Shown piece by piece: positions 40,644 to 49,324 of a DNA stretch of 64,000 nucleotides. Position 1 is the first letter of the stretch. The number at the start of each line of letters is the position of its first letter. The notes under the pieces are model-generated. The model had not been told where the DNA came from and searched no databases. It saw only the letters and a list, made by a program, of their open reading frames with translations. A program made the position numbers and the translations under genes. Origin of the DNA: Pseudomonas matsuisoli (GTDB taxonomy: Bacteria > Pseudomonadota > Gammaproteobacteria > Pseudomonadales > Pseudomonadaceae); contig NZ_BMPO01000001.1 of NCBI RefSeq assembly GCF_014647635.1, forward strand, positions 496,001-560,000, written 5' to 3'.

Positions 40644-41318
40644 TCAGGTTTTTTTCGGGGTCGCGACATTGTCCCGCAGGTAAATTGGCTGGGCAGATTC
40701 TGCAGGTAACGCCTCGCCTCGCGCCCATGCGTTGGCGGCTAATGTCAGCATGTCCTGCGCATGGGGCAACAGGTCTGCCAGGATCGAGCGCGGCGCGTGC
40801 GGAATACGGTCAGCGTAGCCCCAGCCGGTCCCGGCGCCTGACCACTCGGAATCGCTCCAATGCGGCAGAGGTACTTGCTCCGGCGGCAGTACAGCCTCCC
40901 GCCCAACCAGACGCATTTCGCCATGACTGTGCTCGTAGCAACCCCAGTACACCTCGTCCATGCGCGCATCGATGGCGACCGCAACGCGCGTCGTACTCGT
41001 CTCGCGGTAAGCCCGCTGAGCGATGACCGCAAGATCGGAAACTGGAAGAACAGGCCGGTCGAGGGCGAAGGCAAGCCCCTGGACGACCCCGATCGCGATA
41101 CGCACGCCGGTGAACGCTCCTGGCCCGCGGCCGAATGCAATGGCGTCGATATCGCTCGCTGTCAGTCCTGCTTCGTCTAGCAGCTCTTGCACCATTGGCA
41201 GCACACGCTGGGCATGCAGACGCGGGATCACGTCATAGCGACTCAGCACGGCGCCGTCACGCAAGAGCGCCACGGAGCAAGCTTCGGTTGCGGTATCTAA
41301 AGCCAACAGGACAGTCAT
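40644..41318 (-). CDS. tsaB: tRNA threonylcarbamoyladenosine synthesis protein TsaB
   Basis: TsaB partners TsaD and TsaE in forming t6A37 on ANN-decoding tRNAs. The 224-residue ASKHA-fold protein starts LLALDTATEACSVALL and has AFGRGPGAFTGVRIAIGVVQG, the family signature, and AIDARMDEVYWG. It is shorter than TsaD and lacks its metal ligands, as expected. It lies downstream of adk, with a terminator between them. It is functionally linked to TcdA (30386-31210), which matures t6A further. Confidence 0.94.
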   Translation of the reverse strand: MTVLLALDTATEACSVALLRDGAVLSRYDVIPRLHAQRVLPMVQELLDEAGLTASDIDAIAFGRGPGAFTGVRIAIGVVQGLAFALDRPVLPVSDLAVIAQRAYRETSTTRVAVAIDARMDEVYWGCYEHSHGEMRLVGREAVLPPEQVPLPHWSDSEWSGAGTGWGYADRIPHAPRSILADLLPHAQDMLTLAANAWARGEALPAESAQPIYLRDNVATPKKT

Positions 41319-41398
41319 GGAATCAACGCTACAGGATGGATCGACGGGGCGGCATTAAAGCGGGTTGCGGCGACATTTTCCACTGGGCTAGAACGAGA

Positions 41399-41420
41399 AA
41401 CGGCCCGCAAGCGGGCCGTT
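41399..41420 (-). terminator. Intrinsic terminator after adk
   Basis: AACGGCCCGC and GCGGGCCGTT form a perfect 10-bp stem with a two-base AA loop (probably a four-base loop in practice). It begins 18 bp after the adk stop. Read on the minus strand it is followed by TCTCGTTC. It separates adk from tsaB. Confidence 0.75.
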
Positions 41421-41437
41421 CGGATCAACCCACGCGA

Positions 41438-42479
<1,042 letters not shown>

Positions 42480-42809
42480 ATGAAAATCCGTGAGCTTACT
42501 CAGCATTGGGAAGAGAGTTCCCGCGCGCAGTCGACGGCGCATACGTACAGCTTGCGTCTCGATATCGAATCTGCAGCGCGCATCGAAGCGTTGTGCGAGC
42601 TGTATCCAAGCCGGACACGCGAAGCCCTGCTGGCCGAGCTCGTTCAATCCGCGTTGGAAGAACTCGAAGAGAGCTTTCCCTATGTCGAAGGGGACAACGT
42701 GCAATCGCGAGACGAGATGGGCGACCCAATGTACGAGGACGTCGGCCTGACGCCCCGCTTTCTGGAATTGTCTCGCAAACATTTGCACCGTCTACAACAA
42801 GCGAAATGA
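42480..42809 (+). CDS. Conserved hypothetical protein with ribbon-helix-helix-like region
   Basis: A 109-residue acidic protein. Residues about 20-60 (SLRLDIESAARIEALCELYP, then a helix to LVQSALEEL) fit a ribbon-helix-helix pattern: one strand followed by two helices. The C-terminal part, with ESFPYVEGD, is Asp/Glu-rich. The ATG at 42480 is preceded by CAGGAGAAACCA, a strong ribosome binding site that fixes the start; the open frame goes 57 codons further up but has no such site. I recall similar Pseudomonas proteins near adk without known function. DNA binding is only inference. Confidence 0.8.
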   Translation: MKIRELTQHWEESSRAQSTAHTYSLRLDIESAARIEALCELYPSRTREALLAELVQSALEELEESFPYVEGDNVQSRDEMGDPMYEDVGLTPRFLELSRKHLHRLQQAK

Positions 42810-42862
42810 CCCCGACAGCGTCTGGAACTTGACTGAGCGATCAGGCGCCGCGGAAATATTTT

Positions 42863-42891
42863 GAACCCTTGAAACGCGCTTTTAGTCACAA
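42863..42891 (+). promoter_or_regulatory. Candidate AlgU (sigma-E type) promoter
   Basis: GAACCC at 42863-42868 is followed, after a 17-bp spacer, by TCACAA at 42886-42891. The AlgU consensus is GAACTT-N16/17-TCtgA. The -35 matches at four of six positions (GAAC core). It stands about 115 bp before the DUF4398 lipoprotein gene, whose downstream OmpA-like partner resembles P. aeruginosa LptF, recalled as AlgU-controlled. Confidence 0.45.
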
Positions 42892-43006
42892 AAACTAGCT
42901 GGCCAAGACTCCTGGTCACACTCGCATGGTGGATACATCAGCCCATAGGGACATGGAGTCGCGGATTGAACCGGCACGTTTTCGACTGACATCTGGAGAA
43001 CGCAAG

Positions 43007-43405
43007 ATGAAAGCAATGACCAATCCCGCATCAGGATCCGGACTGCGGAATCTGAAGATGGCGACACTGGCAATCGGCAGTGCATTTTTGATTGCGGGCT
43101 GCGCTGGGAACCCACCGACCGAGCAATTCGCATTGACCGAATCCGCAATCAACCGAGCCGTTAGCGCGGATGCCACGCAATACTCGGCGGTCGAAATGAA
43201 GTCCGCACAGGACAAGTGGAAAAAAGCGGAAATGGCGATGCATGACGAGGAATTCGACAAAGCACGCAAGCTTGCTGAGCAAGCGGAATGGGACGCACGC
43301 CTGGCAGAGCGTAAAGCCATGGCCGCCAAGGCTGAGAAAGCGGTAAGTGACGCCGAACAAGGCATTCGTGAACTGCGTGACGAAGGCATGCGTTCGGCCC
43401 AGTAA
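43007..43405 (+). CDS. DUF4398 domain lipoprotein
   Basis: A 132-residue predicted lipoprotein. The N-terminal segment has a hydrophobic stretch ending in the lipobox IAGC (Cys at residue 34). The mature part is a helical Ala/Lys/Glu-rich coiled-coil domain of the DUF4398 type (SAVEMKSAQDKWKKAEMAM, then KLAEQAEWDARLAERKA). It is followed 41 bp later by an OmpA-like lipoprotein that starts with a similar domain. The ATG at 43007 has GGAGAACGCAAG before it; the frame is open 27 codons further upstream without support. It may bind peptidoglycan together with its neighbour (inference). Confidence 0.88.
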   Translation: MKAMTNPASGSGLRNLKMATLAIGSAFLIAGCAGNPPTEQFALTESAINRAVSADATQYSAVEMKSAQDKWKKAEMAMHDEEFDKARKLAEQAEWDARLAERKAMAAKAEKAVSDAEQGIRELRDEGMRSAQ

Positions 43406-43446
43406 GCCGAACCTTTAGTGTTTTCCCAGGAACAAGGATTTACTCA

Positions 43447-44229
43447 ATGAAAAAGACCATCTTCCTGCCTACTTTGCTCGCCATGGCTATTGGCTTGAGC
43501 GCCTGTGCAACCAAGCCCAACCCTGATCTGGACACTGCTCGCTCGAACTTCGAAACGCTGCAGACCAATCCCCAAGCCACCCAGATCGCTGCGCTCGAAA
43601 CCAAAGATGCGAACGACGCTTTGGACAAAGCCGAGAAAGCTTTCCGTGATGGCGAAGATCGCGAGAAGGTCAGCCAGCTGGCATACCTTGCTAACCAGCG
43701 TGTGAACGTCGCGAAGCAGACCATCGCCCTTCGTGCCGCAGAGCAGCGTCTGCAGGGCGTATCCGCTGAACGTGCCCAGGCGCGCCTGGATGCTCGTGAT
43801 GCGCAGATCAAGAAACTGCAAGAGCAGATGAACGCCAAGCAAACCGACCGCGGCACCGTGGTCACTTTTGGCGACGTCCTGTTCGACCTGAACCGCTCCG
43901 AGCTCAAGCCGGGTGGAATGCGCAACGTGCAGCAGCTTTCCCAGTTCCTGCAGGAAAACTCAGAGCGTAAGGTCATCATCGAAGGCCACACCGACAGCAC
44001 CGGGTCCGACTCCTATAACCAGTCGTTGTCCGAGCGCCGTGCGATGTCGGTCAAGAGCGCACTGGTCCGCATGGGCGTCGACCCATCGCGTCTTGTCACG
44101 CAGGGTTACGGTAAGGAATACCCAATTGCCGATAACTCCAGCGCCGCCGGTCGTGCGCAGAACCGCCGTGTAGAGGTCACGATCTCTAACGACGCCAACC
44201 CAGTCGCGCCACGCCAAATGGGGCGCTAA
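43447..44229 (+). CDS. OmpA-family lipoprotein with DUF4398-like N-terminus (LptF-like)
   Basis: A 260-residue predicted outer-membrane lipoprotein. It has a signal peptide with lipobox LSAC (Cys about residue 19) and a helical DUF4398-like region (about 25-125, with AALETKDANDALDKAEKAF). The C-terminal OmpA peptidoglycan-binding domain (about 135-250) includes FGDVLFDLNRSELKPGG, GHTDSTGSDSYNQSLSERRA and NRRVEV. The overall layout resembles P. aeruginosa LptF (PA3692, from memory), an envelope-stress protein. It is downstream of the DUF4398 gene, with a strong terminator after it. Confidence 0.9.
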   Translation: MKKTIFLPTLLAMAIGLSACATKPNPDLDTARSNFETLQTNPQATQIAALETKDANDALDKAEKAFRDGEDREKVSQLAYLANQRVNVAKQTIALRAAEQRLQGVSAERAQARLDARDAQIKKLQEQMNAKQTDRGTVVTFGDVLFDLNRSELKPGGMRNVQQLSQFLQENSERKVIIEGHTDSTGSDSYNQSLSERRAMSVKSALVRMGVDPSRLVTQGYGKEYPIADNSSAAGRAQNRRVEVTISNDANPVAPRQMGR

Positions 44230-44243
44230 GCGCTTCTGGTGAC

Positions 44244-44272
44244 AAAAAACCCAGCTTCGGCTGGGTTTTTTT
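44244..44272 (+). terminator. Strong intrinsic terminator after the OmpA-like gene
   Basis: ACCCAGC and GCTGGGT pair around a TTCG tetraloop and run into seven T residues. A run of A on the other side extends the stem and makes it work from the minus strand also. It starts 15 bp after the stop codon. Confidence 0.92.
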
Positions 44273-44286
44273 GGCGTCGCTAAAAA

Positions 44287-44313
44287 GCGATCGCCAGCAA
44301 GCTGGCTCCTACG
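44287..44313. repeat. Single REP sequence of a second family
   Basis: GCGATCGCCAGCAAGCTGGCTCCTAC is a typical Pseudomonas REP (reverse complement starts GTAGGAGCCAGCTTGCTGGC). The stem GCCAGC/GCTGGC is at 44294-44307. It differs in its stem from the REP pair at 1967-2056 and is single here. It follows directly after the terminator. Confidence 0.75.
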
Positions 44314-44352
44314 TATTGCGGGCTATCTCCAAGCTCTGATTCACACTTTTAA

Positions 44353-44877
44353 GATTCGAGCAACCGGATGGCAACCCGGTCTCCGGCCCTATAGCTGTCG
44401 ATTATTGGCAGGCCTGGATCTAGCGGCGCGCGAATTCGTAGCGGGGGTGGCACCCGCATGCCCCCGCTCGATCGGCAGCAGATAAGTGCTGTCCAGCCCC
44501 ATACGCATGCCCTCCAGATTCGGGAAGCCGGGTTACACCCGGTCTACGGCCCTATAGCCGCCGACTATTGGCAGGCCCGGGTCTAGCGGCGCACGAATTC
44601 GTAGCGCGGGTGGCAACCCGCATGCCCCCGCTCGATCGGCAGCAGATGCAGCTGTCCGGCCTCCATACTTATGCCCTCCAGATTCGGGAAGCCGGGTTAC
44701 ACCCGGTCTACGGCCCTATAGCCGCCGACTATTGACAGGCCCGGGTCTAGCGGCGCACGAATTCGTAGCGCGGGTGGCAACACGCATGCCCCCGCTCGAT
44801 CGGCAGCAGATAAGTGCTGTCCAGCCCCATACGCATGCCCTCCAGATTCGGGAAGCCTGGTTACACCCGGTCTACGG
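44353..44877. repeat. 164-bp tandem direct repeats, three copies plus a partial fourth
   Basis: Copies lie at 44353-44516, 44517-44680 and 44681-44844, with a 33-bp partial copy at 44845-44877. The period is exactly 164 bp. Copies 2 and 3 are almost identical; copy 1 is more diverged, mainly in its first half. Each copy starts GATTCGGGAAGC and has two small inverted repeats: CCGGGT-TAC-ACCCGG (44528-44542 in copy 2) and GCGGGT-GGCA-ACCCGC (44606-44621). The period is not a multiple of three and no consistent open frame exists. The array fills the gap between two convergent genes. Confidence 0.9.
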
Positions 44878-44914
44878 TCGGATTGCCCACAACCTGATCG
44901 CTCTTATCCATCAT

Positions 44915-46210
44915 TCAGACGATATTCGCGTAATCCGCCTCAATGCGGTCCAAGCTAAGGTGATTGAGGAAGTTCGAAAAACACATCCACGCAGACAACG
45001 CATTCAGGTCACGGAATTGCGCCGGTAGATACCGCGGCGGCACCACCAGCCCCTCCTCCACCAGGTTGCCCAACGTTCGCATGTCCTCGAGCGTCGTCTT
45101 GCCGCAGAACAGCAAAGGAATCTGCTCCAGCTTGCCCTTCTTCACCGCCAACTGGATGTAGTTGTAGATCAGGATAAACCCCTTGAGGTAGGAGAGATCC
45201 TTGGTGAAAGGCAAACCATTCGCGCTGGACCCGCGGAAAACACGGCTCGCATTGGTATAGCTTTCTTCCATGGCGTAGCCCTGTTCGCGGTAGAAGCTGA
45301 ACACATCGAGAAAGTCCGCGCCCTCTTCCGCCAGGTGAATGGCACGCGTCCGATTAGTGAGCTTGCGCAGACGCGTCGGGTAAGACGCGAACGCGATCAC
45401 CTCCATCAATATGGCCAGACCTTCCTGAGTGACCGTTGACGACGGGGGGCCTTTCGCCAAGAAGGTGCATATCGGCTGGTTCTGGCCATTGAGCGTGGTG
45501 CCGACATGGACGAGCCCTTCGTGCACTTCCAAGGCGCGCACGTCTCGCTCATTGAACATCGCATCTGCACGAACCTTGATGTAATCGGCGCCCGCAGCGG
45601 CATCCGCAACGATCCCGTCCGACTCGAATACACGGATAACCCCTTCACCTTCACCGAACACCAGGTCCAAACGCGTTTGTAGCAGGGCAACCGCGTCTTT
45701 CGCGGTCAGCGTTTTCGGCTCGTCCTGCAAGTCGCCACGGTCGGCAATTTTGTTTAGGTAACCCGACAGCATGAGCCCAAGATCAGCCAGGGTCGGATCA
45801 CCGGCATGAAACGCATCGGTCGCTGCGCCGTAGAGCTCTTGCGAAATCAAACCGAAGTCATTGGTACCCCGGGCTTCCAGCATCCGGATGACCATGCGGT
45901 ATTCACGACACATCCGGCGCATGATCTGTCCGACCGGGTTGAACTGGCCAAGCTGGCGCGTAACGTCGCGTTCGATGTCCTGAAATTCCTGCTTTTTCGC
46001 AGAGGCATCGAATGCCAGCGGACGCGCATCGTAAAAGGCGCGATCTACCTTCGGCAGCTCCCTACCCTTGGCGGCCAGGAAGTCGCGCTTGATGGCGTCG
46101 TCCCATTTGATGGCGTCCAACACCCGAATCGGAGTTTGCGCGTCGACGATGCGGTCGGACAGCGCCCGAACGATGAGTTGATAGTCGTCGAGTTTTTTCT
46201 GCATGTTCAT
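44915..46210 (-). CDS. QEGLA-motif protein, DUF1704/MATCAP-like putative metallopeptidase
   Basis: A 431-residue protein of the family annotated as 'flavohemoglobin expression-modulating QEGLA motif protein' (TIGR02421/DUF1704). It has HEGLVH at residues 230-235, an HExxxH pattern, and QEGLA at 262-266 with a further Glu. These fit the zinc and catalytic residues of the eukaryotic MATCAP/TMCP tyrosine carboxypeptidases, which share DUF1704 (from memory). No signal peptide. The frame ends 38 bp beyond the tandem repeat array. The substrate in bacteria is unknown; the 'flavohemoglobin' name rests on little. Confidence 0.85.
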   Translation of the reverse strand: MNMQKKLDDYQLIVRALSDRIVDAQTPIRVLDAIKWDDAIKRDFLAAKGRELPKVDRAFYDARPLAFDASAKKQEFQDIERDVTRQLGQFNPVGQIMRRMCREYRMVIRMLEARGTNDFGLISQELYGAATDAFHAGDPTLADLGLMLSGYLNKIADRGDLQDEPKTLTAKDAVALLQTRLDLVFGEGEGVIRVFESDGIVADAAAGADYIKVRADAMFNERDVRALEVHEGLVHVGTTLNGQNQPICTFLAKGPPSSTVTQEGLAILMEVIAFASYPTRLRKLTNRTRAIHLAEEGADFLDVFSFYREQGYAMEESYTNASRVFRGSSANGLPFTKDLSYLKGFILIYNYIQLAVKKGKLEQIPLLFCGKTTLEDMRTLGNLVEEGLVVPPRYLPAQFRDLNALSAWMCFSNFLNHLSLDRIEADYANIV

Positions 46211-46283
46211 GGTGGTCTCGGAACCGAAGGCATCGCCTACATAGTAGCGTTTCGAAAAGATCAGGTGTGTCGAGGTAAACGCG

Positions 46284-46354
46284 ATCGCCCATGAATGGGC
46301 GATCGCTCTTTGCTCATCTGATAAAACGACAAAGCCGCCCGAAGGCGGCTTTGT
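46284..46354 (-). terminator. Two hairpins downstream of lysS
   Basis: ACAAAGCCGCC-CGAA-GGCGGCTTTGT at 46329-46354 is an 11-bp stem right after the lysS stop. On the minus strand it is followed by CGTTTTAT, a fair terminator. A second hairpin, GCGATCGCCCATGAATGGGCGATCGC, follows at about 46281-46306. Together they isolate lysS from the QEGLA gene. Confidence 0.75.
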
Positions 46355-46369
46355 CTGACGCAGGAGCGG

Positions 46370-47872
46370 TTATTCCGGCCGCATGTGCGGGAACAGGATG
46401 ACGTCGCGAATGGACGGCGAATCGGTCAGCAGCATCACCAAGCGATCGATACCGATACCTTCCCCTGCTGTCGGCGGCATGCCGTACTCGAGTGCACGAA
46501 CGAAATCGGCATCGAAATGCATGGCTTCGTCATCACCCGCGTCCTTCTCGGCCACTTGCGCCAGGAAGCGCTCGGCCTGATCTTCGGCATCGTTCAACTC
46601 AGAGTACGCGTTGGCGATCTCGCGGCCACCGATGAACAGCTCGAAGCGATCGGTCACGCTCGGATCGTCATCGTTGCGACGCGCGAGCGGAGACACCTCG
46701 AACGGATAGCGCGTGATGAAGTGCGGCTGCTCCAGCTTGTGCTCGACCAGCTCCTCGAAAATCATAACCTGCAACTTACCCAGACCTTCATGGCCGAGCA
46801 CCTTGGCGCCTGCCTTCTTGGCGATCGCACGAGCTTTCTCGACGTCGTTGAGATCGTCGGCGGTCAGCTCCGGGTTGTACTTGAGGATCGAGTCGAACAC
46901 CGAAAGACGCACGAATGGCTCACCGAAATGGAACACCTTGTCGCCGTATGGCACGTCGGTGCTACCTAGCACGGTCTGGGCGAGCTCGCGGAACAGCTCT
47001 TCGGTCAGGTCCATGTTGTCTTCGTAGTCGGCGTAGGCCTGGTAGAACTCGAGCATGGTGAACTCTGGGTTGTGCCGGGTCGAGACGCCTTCGTTACGGA
47101 AGTTGCGGTTGATCTCGAAGACTTTCTCGAACCCACCGACAACGAGCCGCTTGAGGTACAGCTCCGGCGCGATCCGCAGGAACATCGGCATGTCCAGCGC
47201 GTTGTGGTGCGTTTCGAACGGCTTGGCCGCCGCGCCGCCAGGGATGGTCTGCAACATGGGCGTTTCGACTTCGAGGAAGCCGCGTTCGGCGAGGAAACGA
47301 CGTACATGCGCAATGACCTGAGAGCGGACACGGAAGGTTTCGCGCACCTCCTCGTTGACGATCAGGTCGACATAGCGCTGGCGATAGCGTTGCTCGGTGT
47401 CGGTTAGGCCGTGGTGTTTGTCTGGCAGCGGACGCAGCGATTTGGTCAGCAGACGCACGTTCGTCATGTAGACGTACAGGTCACCCTTACCGCTACGTGC
47501 GAGGGTGCCTTCGGCGGCGATGATGTCACCCAGGTCCCAGGTCTTGACCGCTTCGAGAGTCTCCGCAGGCAGCGTCTTGCGATCGACGTACACCTGCAGG
47601 CGGCCACTGCTGTCCTGCAATACCATGAACGCGCCGCGATTGAGGACAATCCGCCCTGCCACCTTGACCTTGATGCCCTTGGCTTCCAACGCTTCCTTGG
47701 TTTCGTCCGCGTACTGTTTCTGCAGATCGTTGCAGAGGCTGTCGCGACGGAAGTCGTTGGGGAACGAAATCGGCTGTTTCTCGCGGATAGCGGCAAGCTT
47801 TTCCTTGCGCTGGGCGATCAGCTTGTTTTCTTCCTCGTGCTGGGCGGTCGGGTTCAGCGGTTGTTCGCTCAT
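46370..47872 (-). CDS. lysS: Lysyl-tRNA synthetase (class II)
   Basis: LysRS charges tRNA(Lys). The 500-residue class II enzyme has an N-terminal OB-fold anticodon-binding domain ([20 protein letters not shown]) and the three class II motifs: motif 1 region [10 protein letters not shown], motif 2 [18 protein letters not shown], and motif 3 [19 protein letters not shown]. The first 20 residues are polar and typical. It lies downstream of prfB by 129 bp, the order usual for Gammaproteobacteria. Confidence 0.97.
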   Translation of the reverse strand: MSEQPLNPTAQHEEENKLIAQRKEKLAAIREKQPISFPNDFRRDSLCNDLQKQYADETKEALEAKGIKVKVAGRIVLNRGAFMVLQDSSGRLQVYVDRKTLPAETLEAVKTWDLGDIIAAEGTLARSGKGDLYVYMTNVRLLTKSLRPLPDKHHGLTDTEQRYRQRYVDLIVNEEVRETFRVRSQVIAHVRRFLAERGFLEVETPMLQTIPGGAAAKPFETHHNALDMPMFLRIAPELYLKRLVVGGFEKVFEINRNFRNEGVSTRHNPEFTMLEFYQAYADYEDNMDLTEELFRELAQTVLGSTDVPYGDKVFHFGEPFVRLSVFDSILKYNPELTADDLNDVEKARAIAKKAGAKVLGHEGLGKLQVMIFEELVEHKLEQPHFITRYPFEVSPLARRNDDDPSVTDRFELFIGGREIANAYSELNDAEDQAERFLAQVAEKDAGDDEAMHFDADFVRALEYGMPPTAGEGIGIDRLVMLLTDSPSIRDVILFPHMRPE

Positions 47873-48001
47873 GGTTTCCGGTGGTTCCTGGTTGGGTCTT
47901 GCCTGGGTCTAAACGTATTTGAAACGGTGTAAAGAGTGGACGAGCGGCGATCCAAGAAGCGGCCCTACATTCGAGCCGATCGCCGCTCTTCTCTCGAGCG
48001 A

Positions 48002-49097
48002 TTACAGCCCCTGCTTCAGGCTGGCCTCGAGGTACTCGTCGATGTCGCCATCGAGCACCTTGTCGCAGTCGCTGCGCTCGATGCCGGTACGTAAATCTTT
48101 GATGCGTGACTGGTCGAGGACATACGAGCGAATCTGATGACCCCAACCAATGTCGGACTTGGTGTCCTCCAGCGCCTGGGCTGCCGCATTGCGCTTCATC
48201 ATCTCGATTTCATACAACTTGGCGCGCAGCATCTTCATGGCGGTATCGCGGTTGGCGTGCTGAGAACGCTGGTTCTGGCACTGCACCACGGTGTTCGTCG
48301 GCACGTGCGTGATCCGCACTGCGGAATCGGTGGTGTTGACGTGCTGACCGCCGGCGCCAGACGAACGATAGGTGTCGACGCGCAGGTCAGCAGGGTTGAT
48401 TTCGATTTCGACGTTGTCGTCGATCTCGGGCGATGCGAACACCGCGCAGAACGATGTGTGACGGCGGTTGCCGGAGTCGAACGGGCTCTTGCGAACGAGG
48501 CGGTGAACGCCGATTTCCGTACGCAGCCAGCCGAAGGCGTATTCGCCCTTGATGTGCACCGACGCGCTCTTGATCCCCGCAACTTCGCCTTCGGACAGTT
48601 CGACGATCTCAGCGTCGAAGCCGCGCTTGTCAGCCCAGCGCAGGTACATACGCAGCAGCATGTTGGCCCAATCCTGGGCCTCGGTGCCGCCGGAGCCGGC
48701 CTGGATGTCCAGGTAGGCGTTGTTCGGGTCCATCTCGCCGGCGAACATGCGGCGGAATTCGAGCTTCTCGAGAATCTCGCGCAGGCGATCGACTTCGACG
48801 GCGACGTCGTTCACGGCGCTCTCGTCGCCTTCTTCGGCCGCCATGTCGAGCAGGTCACGGGAATCGGCGAGGCCGCCAGTGAGCTCATCCAGCGTCTCGA
48901 CGACCAGCGCCAGTTGCGCGCGCTCACGGCCGAGATTCTGGGCGTACTCAGGGTTGTTCCACACAGCTGGGTCTTCCAGCTCGCGGTTGACTTCAGTCAG
49001 CCGATCACTCTTGTGATCGTAGTCAAAGATACCCCCGAATCGTCTGGGTACGTTCGGTCAGGTCCTTGATGCTGTTGAGGATCGGGTTGATTTCCAT
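48002..49097 (-). CDS. prfB: Peptide chain release factor 2 (programmed +1 frameshift)
   Basis: RF2 releases the peptide at UGA and UAA. The gene has the classic autoregulatory frameshift. The first frame starts at 49095-49097, encodes 24 residues (starting [18 protein letters not shown]) and meets UGA at 49023-49025 in the context CGG GGG TAT CTT TGA C. The GGGGG acts as an internal Shine-Dalgarno. Slipping by one base continues as [12 protein letters not shown] in the main frame, giving 364 residues in total. The main frame carries the SPF stop-codon tripeptide (RKSPFDSGN) and the catalytic GGQ ([12 protein letters not shown]). Confidence 0.97.
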
Positions 49098-49324
49098 GGC
49101 GGGCATCACTCACAGGCGGGCAAACGAAAAGTTCGGAAGTATACGCGACGTAAGCGGCGCGTTGCAGCCGGATTGTCTGCGATGCCGAGGAGCCAAGTTT
49201 AAAACCGCCAGGGAAATACGCCGACAGTCCGCTTTCGCGAGCAAGCGGATCGCGAAAGCGGTGTGCCGTCGAACATCAGATTCTCGCCACGCCCACGAGC
49301 CATTCCCGTTTGCGGCGCCCTACC

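Noticed and set aside
44353-44877. CRISPR array
   Set aside because: Units are 164 bp long, contiguous and alike over their whole length, with no unique spacers and no cas genes.
49023-49025. In-frame stop making prfB look like a pseudogene
   Set aside because: The context is the conserved RF2 programmed frameshift site.
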